From CAMPJM01 sp964440915 (GTDB taxonomy: Bacteria > Bacteroidota > Bacteroidia > Cytophagales > Cyclobacteriaceae): a stretch of 64,000 nt of DNA. Positions within the stretch are counted from its first letter, which is position 1, and every line of letters begins with the position of its first letter. Location: positions 1-64,000 of the forward strand of contig CAYTTV010000018.1 of assembly GCA_964440915.1 (NCBI GenBank). Reading direction: 5' to 3'. The translations under genes were made by a program, and so were the position numbers. A model generated the notes under the pieces. The model was not told the DNA's origin. It was given only the letters and a program-made list of their open reading frames with translations, and searched no databases. Below, piece by piece: positions 53,036 through 62,693 of this stretch.

Positions 53036-55435
53036 TTATTGAGAAGGCAATAAAATTTCAAAATAAGTCTCATCATGCTCTTTCAATAACCGAATCCTGC
53101 CGCCCAGTTTTTCGACCGCTTTTTTTACCATATACAACCCCAATCCAGCAGTATTGGACTGGGCAGTATTTTGGAAGAACATGTCAAAAACCCTATCAGC
53201 AGCATGGAAAGGGATACATGTGCCATTATCACGAACATGAAGCTTCAGGTATTTAGTATTGAGAACTTCAGCCGTAAACACTATCATGGAAAGGCCATCG
53301 CGGCGATAATCGAGGGCATTCTCGTATATATTTTGAACTATAATATAAAAAAGAAGCTTGTCCGTTACCCAACTCATCGAATCGGGAATGTCAACATAAA
53401 ATTTCATTTCATAGAGTGCATTCTTCTTTTGAAGTTTATGGAGCAAATTCTCTATTTCTAGCTTTAAGTTCAGCCGCATGGCCACTGGTTCATGATAGTA
53501 AATGCCATGGATCCGGAATAGTCTCGACAATACAATGTTAAAGTCGCCTGCTACCTGTTTCAGGAGAGTAAAGTATTGCTTTGAGACCTCTTCTTTGGCT
53601 TCCATCATACCAAGATTGATCAGGCCCTCTATACGAGAAATTGGCCCCTTTACATCATGGGAGGTTTTATAAATAAAGTTATCCAGCTCTTTATTGGCCG
53701 TTTCGGCATGCTCTAAGGCCTTCTCTCTAGGAGTTACATTATTCGCGAAACATATGATAGAAGTTATTTGCCCACTATCATTCCGAAGCGCGGAAAAGTT
53801 CCATTCTATAAAGAGCACATGATGATCCTTATGATGGCATTTGCTCAACACAAATTTTTTCGAGAGTTTTCCTTCTTTTATCTCTTCAAATATTGCGCTG
53901 ATCCTTTCCAGCTCATCTTCTTCAAATAAACCGATATCCAAAAAGGCCTTATCCAATACTTCGCTTTCTGCCCGACCAAATATCATGGCTGACTGCCCTG
54001 ACCAATTGGTTACTTTACCTTCGGTATTGAGCTCTATTACAGATAAAGAGGTGTTGTTGATATGAAAAAACAGCTTTTGCAATGTATGATCCAATTGAGC
54101 CGTCCTCTCTTCGACCAATTTTTCAAGCAGGTCACTTACATTTTTTTTATCTTTGAAACGCTGATAATAGACTGCCACCAGCAACACAAACACCACCACA
54201 AAAGCCGTAAGTAGTATGATGAAACTCCTGCTACTGCCCAATCCTTCTGATCTAATGGACGAATACTTCTCTACAATTTTATTTCTCCTCTGGAGCGAAG
54301 CAATTTCTTTTTGACCCTTATCTAATCTTATGGCATTGAGCATATGTTTGCTCTTTTGATCCGCCTGAAGCGCCACTATCCTTTCGGCTAAATCGTTGTA
54401 TTTTTCATAATACGCAAGGGCCGTTTTCCGATGTCCTAAAAGTGCATTAGACTTGGCCAATAAGCTGTACATGGCCAAGAGCTCTTCCTCGCGATTCATA
54501 ATGTCGGAAAGCTCCAAGCACTCGGAAGCATACAAAATGGCATTATCGTAATCGTTAAGGGTAAATGCACCCCGGGCAAGAACGCCATAGGATCCCATCA
54601 GAGTGCTTAGATCCGAAACGTCGAAAGCAAGTTTTCGAGCAATATCAGCTGTAGCGATGGCATCTCCTACCTTACCTTCATGTAGCTGAACTGTACTGAT
54701 TTTATATAGCGCTACTGCTTCTTGAGCTTTGTCCTCTGACCCTTTAAAATACGACAGAGCAGTTTGGTAGGTATCCATAGCTGCGGAAAGCTTTCCTTCC
54801 ATTGCATAAATATCGCCAATCTTGAAATTAACGCTATAGGCTTCCGCTTGATGTAGGCCTTCCAACTTTGATTCCTGAGCCTTTCTAAGATATTTCAGCG
54901 CACTGTTAGGGTATTGCATAGCGGCATAGATATCGCCAAGCGCTTCGGCCGCATCGCCAAGCAGTTGCGGGTCGTTTGTTTTAAGGCCAAGGTTATAGGC
55001 TTTCCTAAAATAAATAATGGAAGACAGATAGTTGGTGAGTTTTTCTTCTGTAATCCCCCAATAATAGTACCCTTTAGCCTGTAAAGAAGGGTCATCCAAT
55101 ATAGCTTTGGACGTCATCATCTCCTTAAAACTTTCAGATGCGTCCTCCCATTCATTTAAGCCGATCAAAGCCCTTCCCTTCAAAAACAATGCATAGGACA
55201 CAAGCAGGTGATGAGAGGAGGTTAAGGTATCTTGAAGTACTCCTTGCGCAAATTCGAGGGCAATTTCAGGGTTGGAAGTTAGAATTGAGTCGCCGGTCCG
55301 CAGATTGTCGTAATGAACATCGTGGGAAATCGTATGATCTTTAGAGTCGGTTCGACAACTTACAAAAAGGAAAAAAAATAGGCACAAAGGTAGCAGAAGA
55401 TGATTCCTGCCCCTGAAAATATTATGCCATCTCAT
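53036..55435 (-). CDS. TPR-PAS sensor histidine kinase (paralogue A)
   Basis: A 799-residue kinase: signal with a lipobox-like FVSC (Cys27), periplasmic TPR array (about 40-370), membrane helix near 405-425, PAS domain (about 455-570), HisKA-type domain with acceptor His in TSHDVKGP (near 593), and HATPase domain. The G1 box reads DNGTCIP rather than DNGIGIP, so the second glycine is a cysteine; N-box (QNIYENALDY) and G2 (TAGLGLYMVKKAV) look intact. No receiver domain or response regulator adjoins. Start at ATG 55435, which gives a proper signal. It is a paralogue of the next kinase. Confidence 0.87.
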   Translation of the reverse strand: MRWHNIFRGRNHLLLPLCLFFFLFVSCRTDSKDHTISHDVHYDNLRTGDSILTSNPEIALEFAQGVLQDTLTSSHHLLVSYALFLKGRALIGLNEWEDASESFKEMMTSKAILDDPSLQAKGYYYWGITEEKLTNYLSSIIYFRKAYNLGLKTNDPQLLGDAAEALGDIYAAMQYPNSALKYLRKAQESKLEGLHQAEAYSVNFKIGDIYAMEGKLSAAMDTYQTALSYFKGSEDKAQEAVALYKISTVQLHEGKVGDAIATADIARKLAFDVSDLSTLMGSYGVLARGAFTLNDYDNAILYASECLELSDIMNREEELLAMYSLLAKSNALLGHRKTALAYYEKYNDLAERIVALQADQKSKHMLNAIRLDKGQKEIASLQRRNKIVEKYSSIRSEGLGSSRSFIILLTAFVVVFVLLVAVYYQRFKDKKNVSDLLEKLVEERTAQLDHTLQKLFFHINNTSLSVIELNTEGKVTNWSGQSAMIFGRAESEVLDKAFLDIGLFEEDELERISAIFEEIKEGKLSKKFVLSKCHHKDHHVLFIEWNFSALRNDSGQITSIICFANNVTPREKALEHAETANKELDNFIYKTSHDVKGPISRIEGLINLGMMEAKEEVSKQYFTLLKQVAGDFNIVLSRLFRIHGIYYHEPVAMRLNLKLEIENLLHKLQKKNALYEMKFYVDIPDSMSWVTDKLLFYIIVQNIYENALDYRRDGLSMIVFTAEVLNTKYLKLHVRDNGTCIPFHAADRVFDMFFQNTAQSNTAGLGLYMVKKAVEKLGGRIRLLKEHDETYFEILLPSQ

Positions 55436-55666
55436 CTGTCCAAATAAATATGTACTTTCATGAAACTTGTAGGAATACGCTAGAAACAAAACCCTAAATT
55501 CTTAATACTACATAGGGCAAAATAGTAACCTACGGTTCAAAAACATTTGGTGAAGCGCATAATAGGCACAACAATTTTGCTATAAAAAAAGCGTAAACAC
55601 AAGGTGGTTTTGCTCGATGGCATTCACGGCAAGTCTGTTAAAATTTTAGAATACAGGAGATAAGCT

Positions 55667-58141
55667 TCAATTCAACTTGTTGTCTTCGGCTAACTGCTGC
55701 CTTGCAACATTTATATCTGTTGAAATTAAGGGAAGCACAATTTCAAACATCGTATTTTTTGCTTCTCCGTTGGCCAATTTTATATTTCCTCCTAGCCTTT
55801 CCACTGCTTTTTTGGCCATGTACAGGCCAAGCCCCGTACCACCTGAACGTGCAGAACCGTGAAAAAACATGTCAAAAACCTTGTCTCGGGCAGATGCGGG
55901 AATCCCAATGCCATTATCGGTTATTTTAATCAGCAGTTTCTCATAGTATATTCTGTGGGCTTCTATCTTTACACTAATTTCTTTTTTATCTCTGAAAAAC
56001 AAAGCATTGTCAAACATATTTCTGACAATAATTCCCAACAGTACCAAATCTGTTTCCCAAGTAAGTTCATCACTTATATTGAAATGAAAACGAATATTGA
56101 AATGATCATTTTCACTTCGGAGCTCATCCAATACAGACTGGATTTTCTTTTTTAGAATGACTTTTTCCCAAACCAGATTGTGATGATTGATATCGTAAAT
56201 CATCAATAACCTGGACAAAATATTGTTTAATTGGGTACCAGTTATTTGCAACATCGCAAAATAATCGCGGCTCAGCTTTTCTTTTGCCTCCATCAATCCC
56301 AAATTCACGATACCTTGCATGCGGGCCAGCGGACCTCGCAAATCATGAGAAGCTTTATAAATAAAATTGTCCAATTCTCGGTGGGAAGCTTTTAGTTGCG
56401 TAAAAGCCTGCTCTCGACTTGTTACATCATTGGCTATGGCCATAATCGAATCTACGCTACCATCATGGCTCAACAACACAGAAGTGTTCCATTCTATATG
56501 GAGGATATCGTTGAATTTATTGCAATTGATGGCTTGAAAATATATCCGAGGACTCTCTCCATATAGCAGGTCATGCATCATTTTAATAACCTCGTCAGTA
56601 TCCTTTTCCAACACAAACCCGATTTCATGAAAACGCTTGCCTACTACCTCCTCCTTCTTCCAACCAAATATCCGTTCTGCTTGGTCCGACCATCTGATCA
56701 GTTCAAGGCGGTTATTAAACTCCATCACTGCCAGAGCGGTATTGTCTACGTGAAAAGTCAACTTTTGATAAGCTTTAAACAGCTCCAGCGTACGCTCATT
56801 AACTGTTCTTTCTAGAAAAGCATTATTCTCTTGCAGCAGCTTGTTCTTTTGAATAATGGTTTTTCGAGCCTGCTCCAGCTTATTGCGACTTTGTTCTATC
56901 TCATCTCGTTGTACTTCAATTTTAATTTTTTGTTGCCTAGCCTCTGCCAAATGGTTCTGCAACATCAGGTTGGTCTTTTTCTTAGCAATATGCCTGCGCA
57001 TGAGAAGTACCAAAAGCAATATGGACAGCACGATGAGACATGTAAAGAAAATGAGCAGGGTCCGGTTGGACCGATAAGCCATGTCTTTCATCATGGCCTC
57101 AGAAGACAAAAGATCCTTCTGGTGCTCCAGTATCTCTATCGCTTTCTTTTTGTTTTGCATTTCAAACTCTGCCTTCATCTCATCTATTCTTTTCCTATTT
57201 TCTATGGAAAGCAGACTGTCCTTTAAATTTATATACTGCCTAAAATAAGCGACCTCTTTTGATTTTGCATTGAGCTTTTCATTCGTAAGCGCCAACTGTT
57301 TATACACTTCCGCTAGCATGGCTTTGTCCCCTATGCGTATAGCTTCTTGCTTCGCCCGCTCTAAACTTTCATCAGCACTTCTATAATCCCCATTATTAAA
57401 ATAGGCTAATCCTAATACGCTCAATATCTTACCTTGATTTAGGGTGTCATTCCCTATGGCGGAATAGTTCAATGCTTGTTTAAGATAGGCTAGCGAAAGA
57501 TCGAGTTCTTTAGTTTTTAAATATACCTCCCCAATTTTCATAAGGAGGCTGGCTGTCTCAGGGCTGTAAATGTCCCTTTTATACTCCAGTGCCTTCAAAT
57601 AGCTTTGTATGGCCATTTCTGAATCTTCCAGCGCAGTGTATACATTGCCCTTTTGCTCCAACACATCCCCTATCAGATGAGGTCTGTTGTACAAATCAAA
57701 CTGGTTCAATGCTTGCCGATAGTAATCTAAAGCCAGGTCAAAATTATTGAAGTCATGATAGATATTGCCTAAATGAAACGCTATCATGGCAAAAAGCTCT
57801 GGCCTATACACTTTTTGCTCGAGTTTAATGCAATTTTCAAAGGCTGCAATAGCCATCGTGTAATTATTGATATCGAGGTATATTTCGCCAAGGTAGTAAT
57901 GCACCGTGCTTTGTCTGAAAAAGTCCTTCTCATTAAGGGCAATTTCCGAAGCCTTATTGTACAACCGAATGGCATGCTGATAATCGCGGTTCTTTTTGTA
58001 GGATGCCGCTTGCATTAAAAGTGTATCTATATGCTCTTTCTTGTCTTGAGAGGTGATTTCATCCGATAGAAGTTGGTCAAAACCTTTTCCTTCACTGGTA
58101 AAAAGTAATAAAGAAATCAGTAGAGCAAATGCTAACCTCAT
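55667..58141 (-). CDS. TPR-PAS sensor histidine kinase (paralogue B)
   Basis: An 824-residue kinase with signal peptide (about 1-20), periplasmic TPR repeats (about 40-330), membrane helix near 365-385, a coiled coil (about 395-450), PAS domain (about 460-580), phospho-acceptor His in ASHDLRGPLARMQG (near 600) and a HATPase domain with RNMFDNALFF, DNGIGIP and GGTGLGLYMAKKAV, all intact. Its order and C-terminal sequence match the neighbouring kinase, so the pair arose by tandem duplication. ATG 58141 gives the signal peptide. The input signal and partner are unknown. Confidence 0.88.
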   Translation of the reverse strand: MRLAFALLISLLLFTSEGKGFDQLLSDEITSQDKKEHIDTLLMQAASYKKNRDYQHAIRLYNKASEIALNEKDFFRQSTVHYYLGEIYLDINNYTMAIAAFENCIKLEQKVYRPELFAMIAFHLGNIYHDFNNFDLALDYYRQALNQFDLYNRPHLIGDVLEQKGNVYTALEDSEMAIQSYLKALEYKRDIYSPETASLLMKIGEVYLKTKELDLSLAYLKQALNYSAIGNDTLNQGKILSVLGLAYFNNGDYRSADESLERAKQEAIRIGDKAMLAEVYKQLALTNEKLNAKSKEVAYFRQYINLKDSLLSIENRKRIDEMKAEFEMQNKKKAIEILEHQKDLLSSEAMMKDMAYRSNRTLLIFFTCLIVLSILLLVLLMRRHIAKKKTNLMLQNHLAEARQQKIKIEVQRDEIEQSRNKLEQARKTIIQKNKLLQENNAFLERTVNERTLELFKAYQKLTFHVDNTALAVMEFNNRLELIRWSDQAERIFGWKKEEVVGKRFHEIGFVLEKDTDEVIKMMHDLLYGESPRIYFQAINCNKFNDILHIEWNTSVLLSHDGSVDSIMAIANDVTSREQAFTQLKASHRELDNFIYKASHDLRGPLARMQGIVNLGLMEAKEKLSRDYFAMLQITGTQLNNILSRLLMIYDINHHNLVWEKVILKKKIQSVLDELRSENDHFNIRFHFNISDELTWETDLVLLGIIVRNMFDNALFFRDKKEISVKIEAHRIYYEKLLIKITDNGIGIPASARDKVFDMFFHGSARSGGTGLGLYMAKKAVERLGGNIKLANGEAKNTMFEIVLPLISTDINVARQQLAEDNKLN

Positions 58142-58444
58142 TGTTTCATACACTTTGGGATATAACGATTGATTCAAATGTATTAAAAAATTAATTTTAA
58201 TGCCAAATATTACATAATTATTACATGCTGCATCTCAATCTAACGCTGAAACAATCTTGGTAATTGCATCATTACCAGTAAAAAACATTCAAATACACCA
58301 AATATTCGCTTTTTTAGTCTGTAGCTACATCTGATCCCTCCTTCTGTAATTACTTAAAATTAAAAATCTATCCTAAAAAAGAAATGAGTTAGTAATTCCT
58401 TATCTTTGCACCCTCAAATTTTAACGCTCTTTTAACGCTTCAAA
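58142..58444. promoter_or_regulatory. divergent region with typA promoter
   Basis: A 303-base AT-rich gap between kinase B (minus) and typA (plus). TATCTTTG at 58401-58408 is a perfect -7 element, giving a leader of about 30 bases for typA; no TTTG lies at the -33 position. Two TTTTAACGCT words follow at about 58419-58439. No other feature is seen. Confidence 0.45.
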
Positions 58445-60262
58445 ATGGAAAGCATCAGAAACATTGCCATTATTGCTCACGTCGACCACGGCAAAACCAC
58501 TACAGTAGACAAAATCATCCATGCCTCAAAAGTATTCCGAGAAAACCAGGAGTCTGGGGACTTGATCCTAGACAACAACGACCTAGAAAGAGAAAGAGGG
58601 ATAACAATCTTATCTAAGAACGTGTCGGTTATGTATAATGGCGTTAAGATAAATATCATAGACACTCCCGGTCACGCCGATTTTGGTGGAGAAGTTGAAA
58701 GAGTTTTAAAAATGGCCGATGGCGTGCTACTGCTTGTAGATGCATTTGAAGGTGCCATGCCACAAACCAGATTCGTCTTAGGCAAGGCACTAGACCTAGG
58801 CCTTAAACCAATAGTGGTGATCAATAAGGTAGACAAAGAAAACTGTCGTCCCGATGAGGTACAAGAAGAAATATTTGACCTTATGTTCAACCTTGGTGCT
58901 ACGGAAGATCAATTAGATTTCACGACAATATACGGTTCATCCAAGCAAGGCTGGATGAGCAGAGATTGGCGACAGCCGACTGACAACCTCATACCACTTC
59001 TAGATGCAATCGTAGAAAACATCCCTGCACCAGAAAAGCGAGAAGGGATTCCTCAGCTTCAAATCACATCGCTAGATTTTTCCTCCTTTGTCGGCAGAAT
59101 AGCCATAGGTCGTGTGTATCAAGGCGTTTTGAAAGAAGGTGCTACAATGGGTCTGTGCAAAAAAGATGGCTCTGTGAAGCGGGTAAAAATTAAAGAACTT
59201 CAGGTATTTGAAGGACTAGGCCGTGCGAAAGTATCAGAAGTCAGCGCAGGAGACATTTGCGCCATTGTCGGAATTGAAGATTTTGACATTGGAGATACTC
59301 TTACCGACTTGGCCAATCCTATGCCATTGCCTAGGATCTCCATTGATGAGCCTACCATGAACATGCTCTTTACCATCAACAACTCGCCCTTCTTTGGCAA
59401 GGAAGGAAAATTTGTAACCTCTAGGCACTTAAGAGACAGGTTATATAAAGAGACAGAGAAAAACCTGGCCATGAGGATAGAAGAAACAGGTTCAGAAGAT
59501 AAATTCTTAGTATATGGTCGAGGCATATTGCACTTGTCGGTGTTGATTGAGACCATGAGAAGAGAGGGCTATGAGATCCAGGTGGGGCAACCTCAGGTTA
59601 TATTCAAGGAAATAGATGGCGTGAAGTGCGAACCTATCGAGCAGTTGGTAGTAGACGTACCTGAAGCCAGCGCAGGAAAAGTGATCGAGTTGGTAACGCA
59701 AAGAAAAGGCGAGCTTACCATCATGGAGCCTAGAGGAGACATGCAGCACTTAGAATTCAGCATACCTGCAAGAGGCTTGATCGGCTTAAGAAACAACGTA
59801 CTCACTGCTACCTCGGGTGAGGCAATCATGAACCACCGTTTTGATACGTATGCACCTTTTAAAGGCCCTATACAAGGAAGAATCAATGGTTCGCTCATTT
59901 CTATGGATACAGGGCCTAGTACAGCCTATTCCATCGATAAGCTACAGGATCGTGGAGTGTTTTTTATCGATCCAGGAGAGGACCTATATGAAGGACAGGT
60001 AATCGGAGAACATAGCAGGCAAAACGATATTGTAATCAATGTTCAGAAAGGAAAACAATTGACCAATATGAGGGCCTCAGGATCTGACACAAACGTGAAG
60101 ATTGCCCCAAAAAGAAACTTTTCGCTTGAGGAAGCCATGGAGTATATTCAAAAAGACGAATATTTGGAAATCACTCCTAAGTCAATCAGGATGAGAAAGA
60201 TATACCTTACGGAGAACGAAAGAAAACGTATGGGAAATAAAACGGAAGAGGCAGATAAGTAA
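58445..60262 (+). CDS. typA: translational GTPase TypA/BipA
   Basis: A 605-residue ribosome-associated GTPase. G1 AHVDHGKT (11-18), the switch region RERGITILSKN, G3 DTPGHADFGGEV, G4 NKVDKE, then EF-G-like domains III and V and the BipA-specific C-terminal domain (FKGPIQGRINGSLISMDTG...; APKRNFSLEEAMEYIQKDEYLEITP). Normal length and complete. It supports ribosome assembly and growth at low temperature or under stress. Confidence 0.97.
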   Translation: MESIRNIAIIAHVDHGKTTTVDKIIHASKVFRENQESGDLILDNNDLERERGITILSKNVSVMYNGVKINIIDTPGHADFGGEVERVLKMADGVLLLVDAFEGAMPQTRFVLGKALDLGLKPIVVINKVDKENCRPDEVQEEIFDLMFNLGATEDQLDFTTIYGSSKQGWMSRDWRQPTDNLIPLLDAIVENIPAPEKREGIPQLQITSLDFSSFVGRIAIGRVYQGVLKEGATMGLCKKDGSVKRVKIKELQVFEGLGRAKVSEVSAGDICAIVGIEDFDIGDTLTDLANPMPLPRISIDEPTMNMLFTINNSPFFGKEGKFVTSRHLRDRLYKETEKNLAMRIEETGSEDKFLVYGRGILHLSVLIETMRREGYEIQVGQPQVIFKEIDGVKCEPIEQLVVDVPEASAGKVIELVTQRKGELTIMEPRGDMQHLEFSIPARGLIGLRNNVLTATSGEAIMNHRFDTYAPFKGPIQGRINGSLISMDTGPSTAYSIDKLQDRGVFFIDPGEDLYEGQVIGEHSRQNDIVINVQKGKQLTNMRASGSDTNVKIAPKRNFSLEEAMEYIQKDEYLEITPKSIRMRKIYLTENERKRMGNKTEEADK

Positions 60263-60294
60263 GGTCGAGACTCCTTACCCATAAATTATCTACG

Positions 60295-60325
60295 AAAAAC
60301 GCCCCCCTTTTGGAGGGCGTTTTTA
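60295..60325 (+). terminator. rho-independent terminator of typA
   Basis: A strong hairpin with stem AAAAACGCCC / GGGCGTTTTT, extended by CC/GG with one bulged A, followed by T-rich sequence. It lies 33 bases after the typA stop. The flanking A and T runs make it potentially bidirectional, which would also serve the small lipoprotein gene on the other strand. Confidence 0.85.
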
Positions 60326-60381
60326 TTTTCAATCCTTACTGTGAGCGTAAAGATGAATGCTATATTCTGATGAACTAAAAG

Positions 60382-60504
60382 TTAAACAGATTCCCTTTCT
60401 TGTTGTACCGCAACATCCTCTTTGGCGTAGGTGGGGCAAGTCTTATGCGTACAGGCTACACTTCCGATTAATAAAGTCAAGAATATGATAATTTTAAGTT
60501 TCAT
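60382..60504 (-). CDS. very small lipoprotein (40 residues)
   Basis: A 40-residue protein with a classical lipoprotein signal: MKLKIIIFLTLLIGS, then V-A-C with Cys18 as the lipid-anchored residue. The mature 23-residue part is THKTCPTYAKEDVAVQQ then ERESV. The ATG at 60504 is preceded by AAAG, a weak ribosome-binding site. The complete signal and polar mature part argue that it is real despite the size. Similar tiny CPTYA-type lipoproteins exist in Bacteroidota as far as I recall; their role is unknown. Confidence 0.6.
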   Translation of the reverse strand: MKLKIIIFLTLLIGSVACTHKTCPTYAKEDVAVQQERESV

Positions 60505-60613
60505 CTTTAATTTTCTTTAAGCTAAAAATCAATATATTATTAAAATTAATCAAATTGTAAAAAGTATCCAAACTATAATAAGAATACTTATAGTTACGGC
60601 CCGATTGGCTTAG

Positions 60614-61609
60614 TTAAATCGTCAATAAATTGCATCCGCGGATATCTGCATTGTCAAATCTTCCTAAAATTTCAAAAGAATCATGTCCAACTCGGCGCCC
60701 AACATCTTGCGTTTCTATGAATGCACATGATTGAACATTTGCAAGATCGATAATGTTTACACCCCCGCTATGCGTTGCCCTCTCTCCTAATATTTCAAAG
60801 GGATCGTTAATGTCCCTGATGAGCACCTTCATCCAGGGAGGTGTTTCAAAATGCCCCTGCGCCTTAGCATATGCTTGAGACAACAGTTCGGTCATACCGT
60901 ATTCGGAATGAATTGCCTGAACATTAAAACGACGCTTTAGTATCCTATGCAATTCCTCCCTCGTCAGTTCCTCTCTCTTCCCTTTCATCCCACCTGTTTC
61001 CATCACGATTACTTCACTCAAATCGACATCAAACTGCTCCGCCAAGTCTAATAACGCAAAGCTGACGCCCAATAATATAATACGCCCTCCTCTATCGCTG
61101 GCAAGCCTCAACTGATCCACCAAATGCTTATGGTCATACAAATAAAAGCCTGACAAAGGTGATTGGCTCTTGTGAATGAAATAGTCAGCCATGGCTACCA
61201 AAGAGGAGCTTCCCCGCTCTAGATATGAAGGCAACAAGGCCATTACATGAAAATCCTCTAACGGCCCATAGAATCTATTGAAAATATTTTCTGTGACCTG
61301 ATGATAAAAGTGGATATTCTCGACATAATGCTTGCTTCTGACTTGACCCGTCGTGCCACTACTTTCAAACACTGCGGCAGGCTGCCACTCACAAGTAGTG
61401 ACCTTATGGCTTTTAAAGAAATCGATAGGAAGAAAAGGAATCTCACGCAAGTTATTGACTGCGTCAATATCAACACGCAATAAACTCACGTACTGCCTGT
61501 ATACAGGGTTATGCATTGCCTGATACCTAAAGAGATCTAAGGCATGTGCTTCAAAATCGTCAGCGCTTATACTGAACAAATCTTCGTGAAACCTTTTAAA
61601 ACTATCCAT
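60614..61609 (-). CDS. LuxE/PaaK-like acyl-protein synthetase or acyltransferase
   Basis: A 331-residue protein of the LuxE group of the adenylate-forming superfamily. The nucleotide-binding motif is S83-S-G-T-T-G88 in FESSGTTGQ, followed by VMETGGMKGKREE and HSEYGMTELLSQAYAK, as in LuxE/PaaK-type enzymes. It should activate a fatty or aryl acid and transfer it to a protein or carrier. No luxC/luxD or acyl carrier gene is nearby, so its partner must be elsewhere. Monocistronic. Confidence 0.83.
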   Translation of the reverse strand: MDSFKRFHEDLFSISADDFEAHALDLFRYQAMHNPVYRQYVSLLRVDIDAVNNLREIPFLPIDFFKSHKVTTCEWQPAAVFESSGTTGQVRSKHYVENIHFYHQVTENIFNRFYGPLEDFHVMALLPSYLERGSSSLVAMADYFIHKSQSPLSGFYLYDHKHLVDQLRLASDRGGRIILLGVSFALLDLAEQFDVDLSEVIVMETGGMKGKREELTREELHRILKRRFNVQAIHSEYGMTELLSQAYAKAQGHFETPPWMKVLIRDINDPFEILGERATHSGGVNIIDLANVQSCAFIETQDVGRRVGHDSFEILGRFDNADIRGCNLLTI

Positions 61610-61793
61610 TCGTTACGTATATTACCAAGCATATTAATGAGGCATAATGATATGCTGATGAACAATAAATATATCCATAAACTTCCAAATGGCTGAAGTA
61701 TGCTTGCTATTATTGATACTTTAGAGCAAAATTAGCCATTATACTTTCAAACTTTTATCCTTTATGCGGTGTCTTGGTTTTAGGTGCTAATTT

Positions 61794-62519
61794 ATGATTA
61801 TGAAAATAAGATTCTTTGTTATAGCAGTTTTTTTATTGGGAGCAATCGGGCTGCTTTCTTGCGAAAGACCTCCCGAATTTCCTCTTGTGCCCAAGATTGC
61901 CTTCGAAAGGGTCACTTACGAGGAAATACCGGCGGAACAGGACTTTCTCAATGTCACCATTTATTTTGAAGATGGGGATGGTGATCTCGGCGTGACTTCT
62001 GCCGAAGCTAAATACCCTCCTTTTCATGAAAACACTTACTTTCAAGCAGCACCTCCTCATCATCCAGTTTACGACCTCGAGGGGATCTCAACCGAGTTTC
62101 TACTCAAGCTCGGGGATCTTGACACATTACCTCCATATAACTGTGTCAACTATATGGAATTTGCCAGGAAACTTCCTGATAACAGCACCGTCTTAGATAT
62201 TGTATACCGCCAGCCCAACCCAATAGGCAAAAATTTTCGTCTCAAATTTTTTATCAAGAAAGACGAGACCTTTGAAGAGTACAACTTTATGGAAGAAACC
62301 TGTATTTCCTCCGATGGGACCTTCACGCATCTTAATACTGCAGACTATGATCGACCCCTGCAAGGAAATCTTACTTATACCTTCCGTGCCAGCAACCTAA
62401 GGGCGTACTTTGGCGGTTATCCTATTAAGCTCCAAATACAGATCATGGATAGAAAAGGGAACCTAAGCAATATTGCAGAATCGCCAGAGTTTACGCTGGA
62501 TGAAGTATTGATTAGATAG
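61794..62519 (+). CDS. putative lipoprotein with FEDGDGDLG motif
   Basis: A 241-residue exported lipoprotein (lipobox L-L-S-C, Cys23) rich in beta structure. The segment IYFEDGDGDLG (about 62-72) followed by a polar insert recurs in many Bacteroidota lipoproteins and looks like a Ca2+-binding loop in an immunoglobulin-like fold; the C-terminus (KLQIQIMDRKGNLSNIAESPEFTL) is also beta-sandwich-like. Function unknown. ATG codons at 61794 and 61800 are equivalent starts. Confidence 0.75.
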   Translation: MIMKIRFFVIAVFLLGAIGLLSCERPPEFPLVPKIAFERVTYEEIPAEQDFLNVTIYFEDGDGDLGVTSAEAKYPPFHENTYFQAAPPHHPVYDLEGISTEFLLKLGDLDTLPPYNCVNYMEFARKLPDNSTVLDIVYRQPNPIGKNFRLKFFIKKDETFEEYNFMEETCISSDGTFTHLNTADYDRPLQGNLTYTFRASNLRAYFGGYPIKLQIQIMDRKGNLSNIAESPEFTLDEVLIR

Positions 62520-62693
62520 GTATAGGTTTGATCGACTCATACCTATACGCATGCTGCCATTATCCAACGGGTTCCTTTCAGGATAACAAAGCGGGTGGTT
62601 GAACTGGAAAGATAGGAGGAATCTTGCCTATTGCTAATCGTCAATTGCCCACTGTCTAAATTCTGATGTCTAAATTCTAAAATTCTTAAAAAT

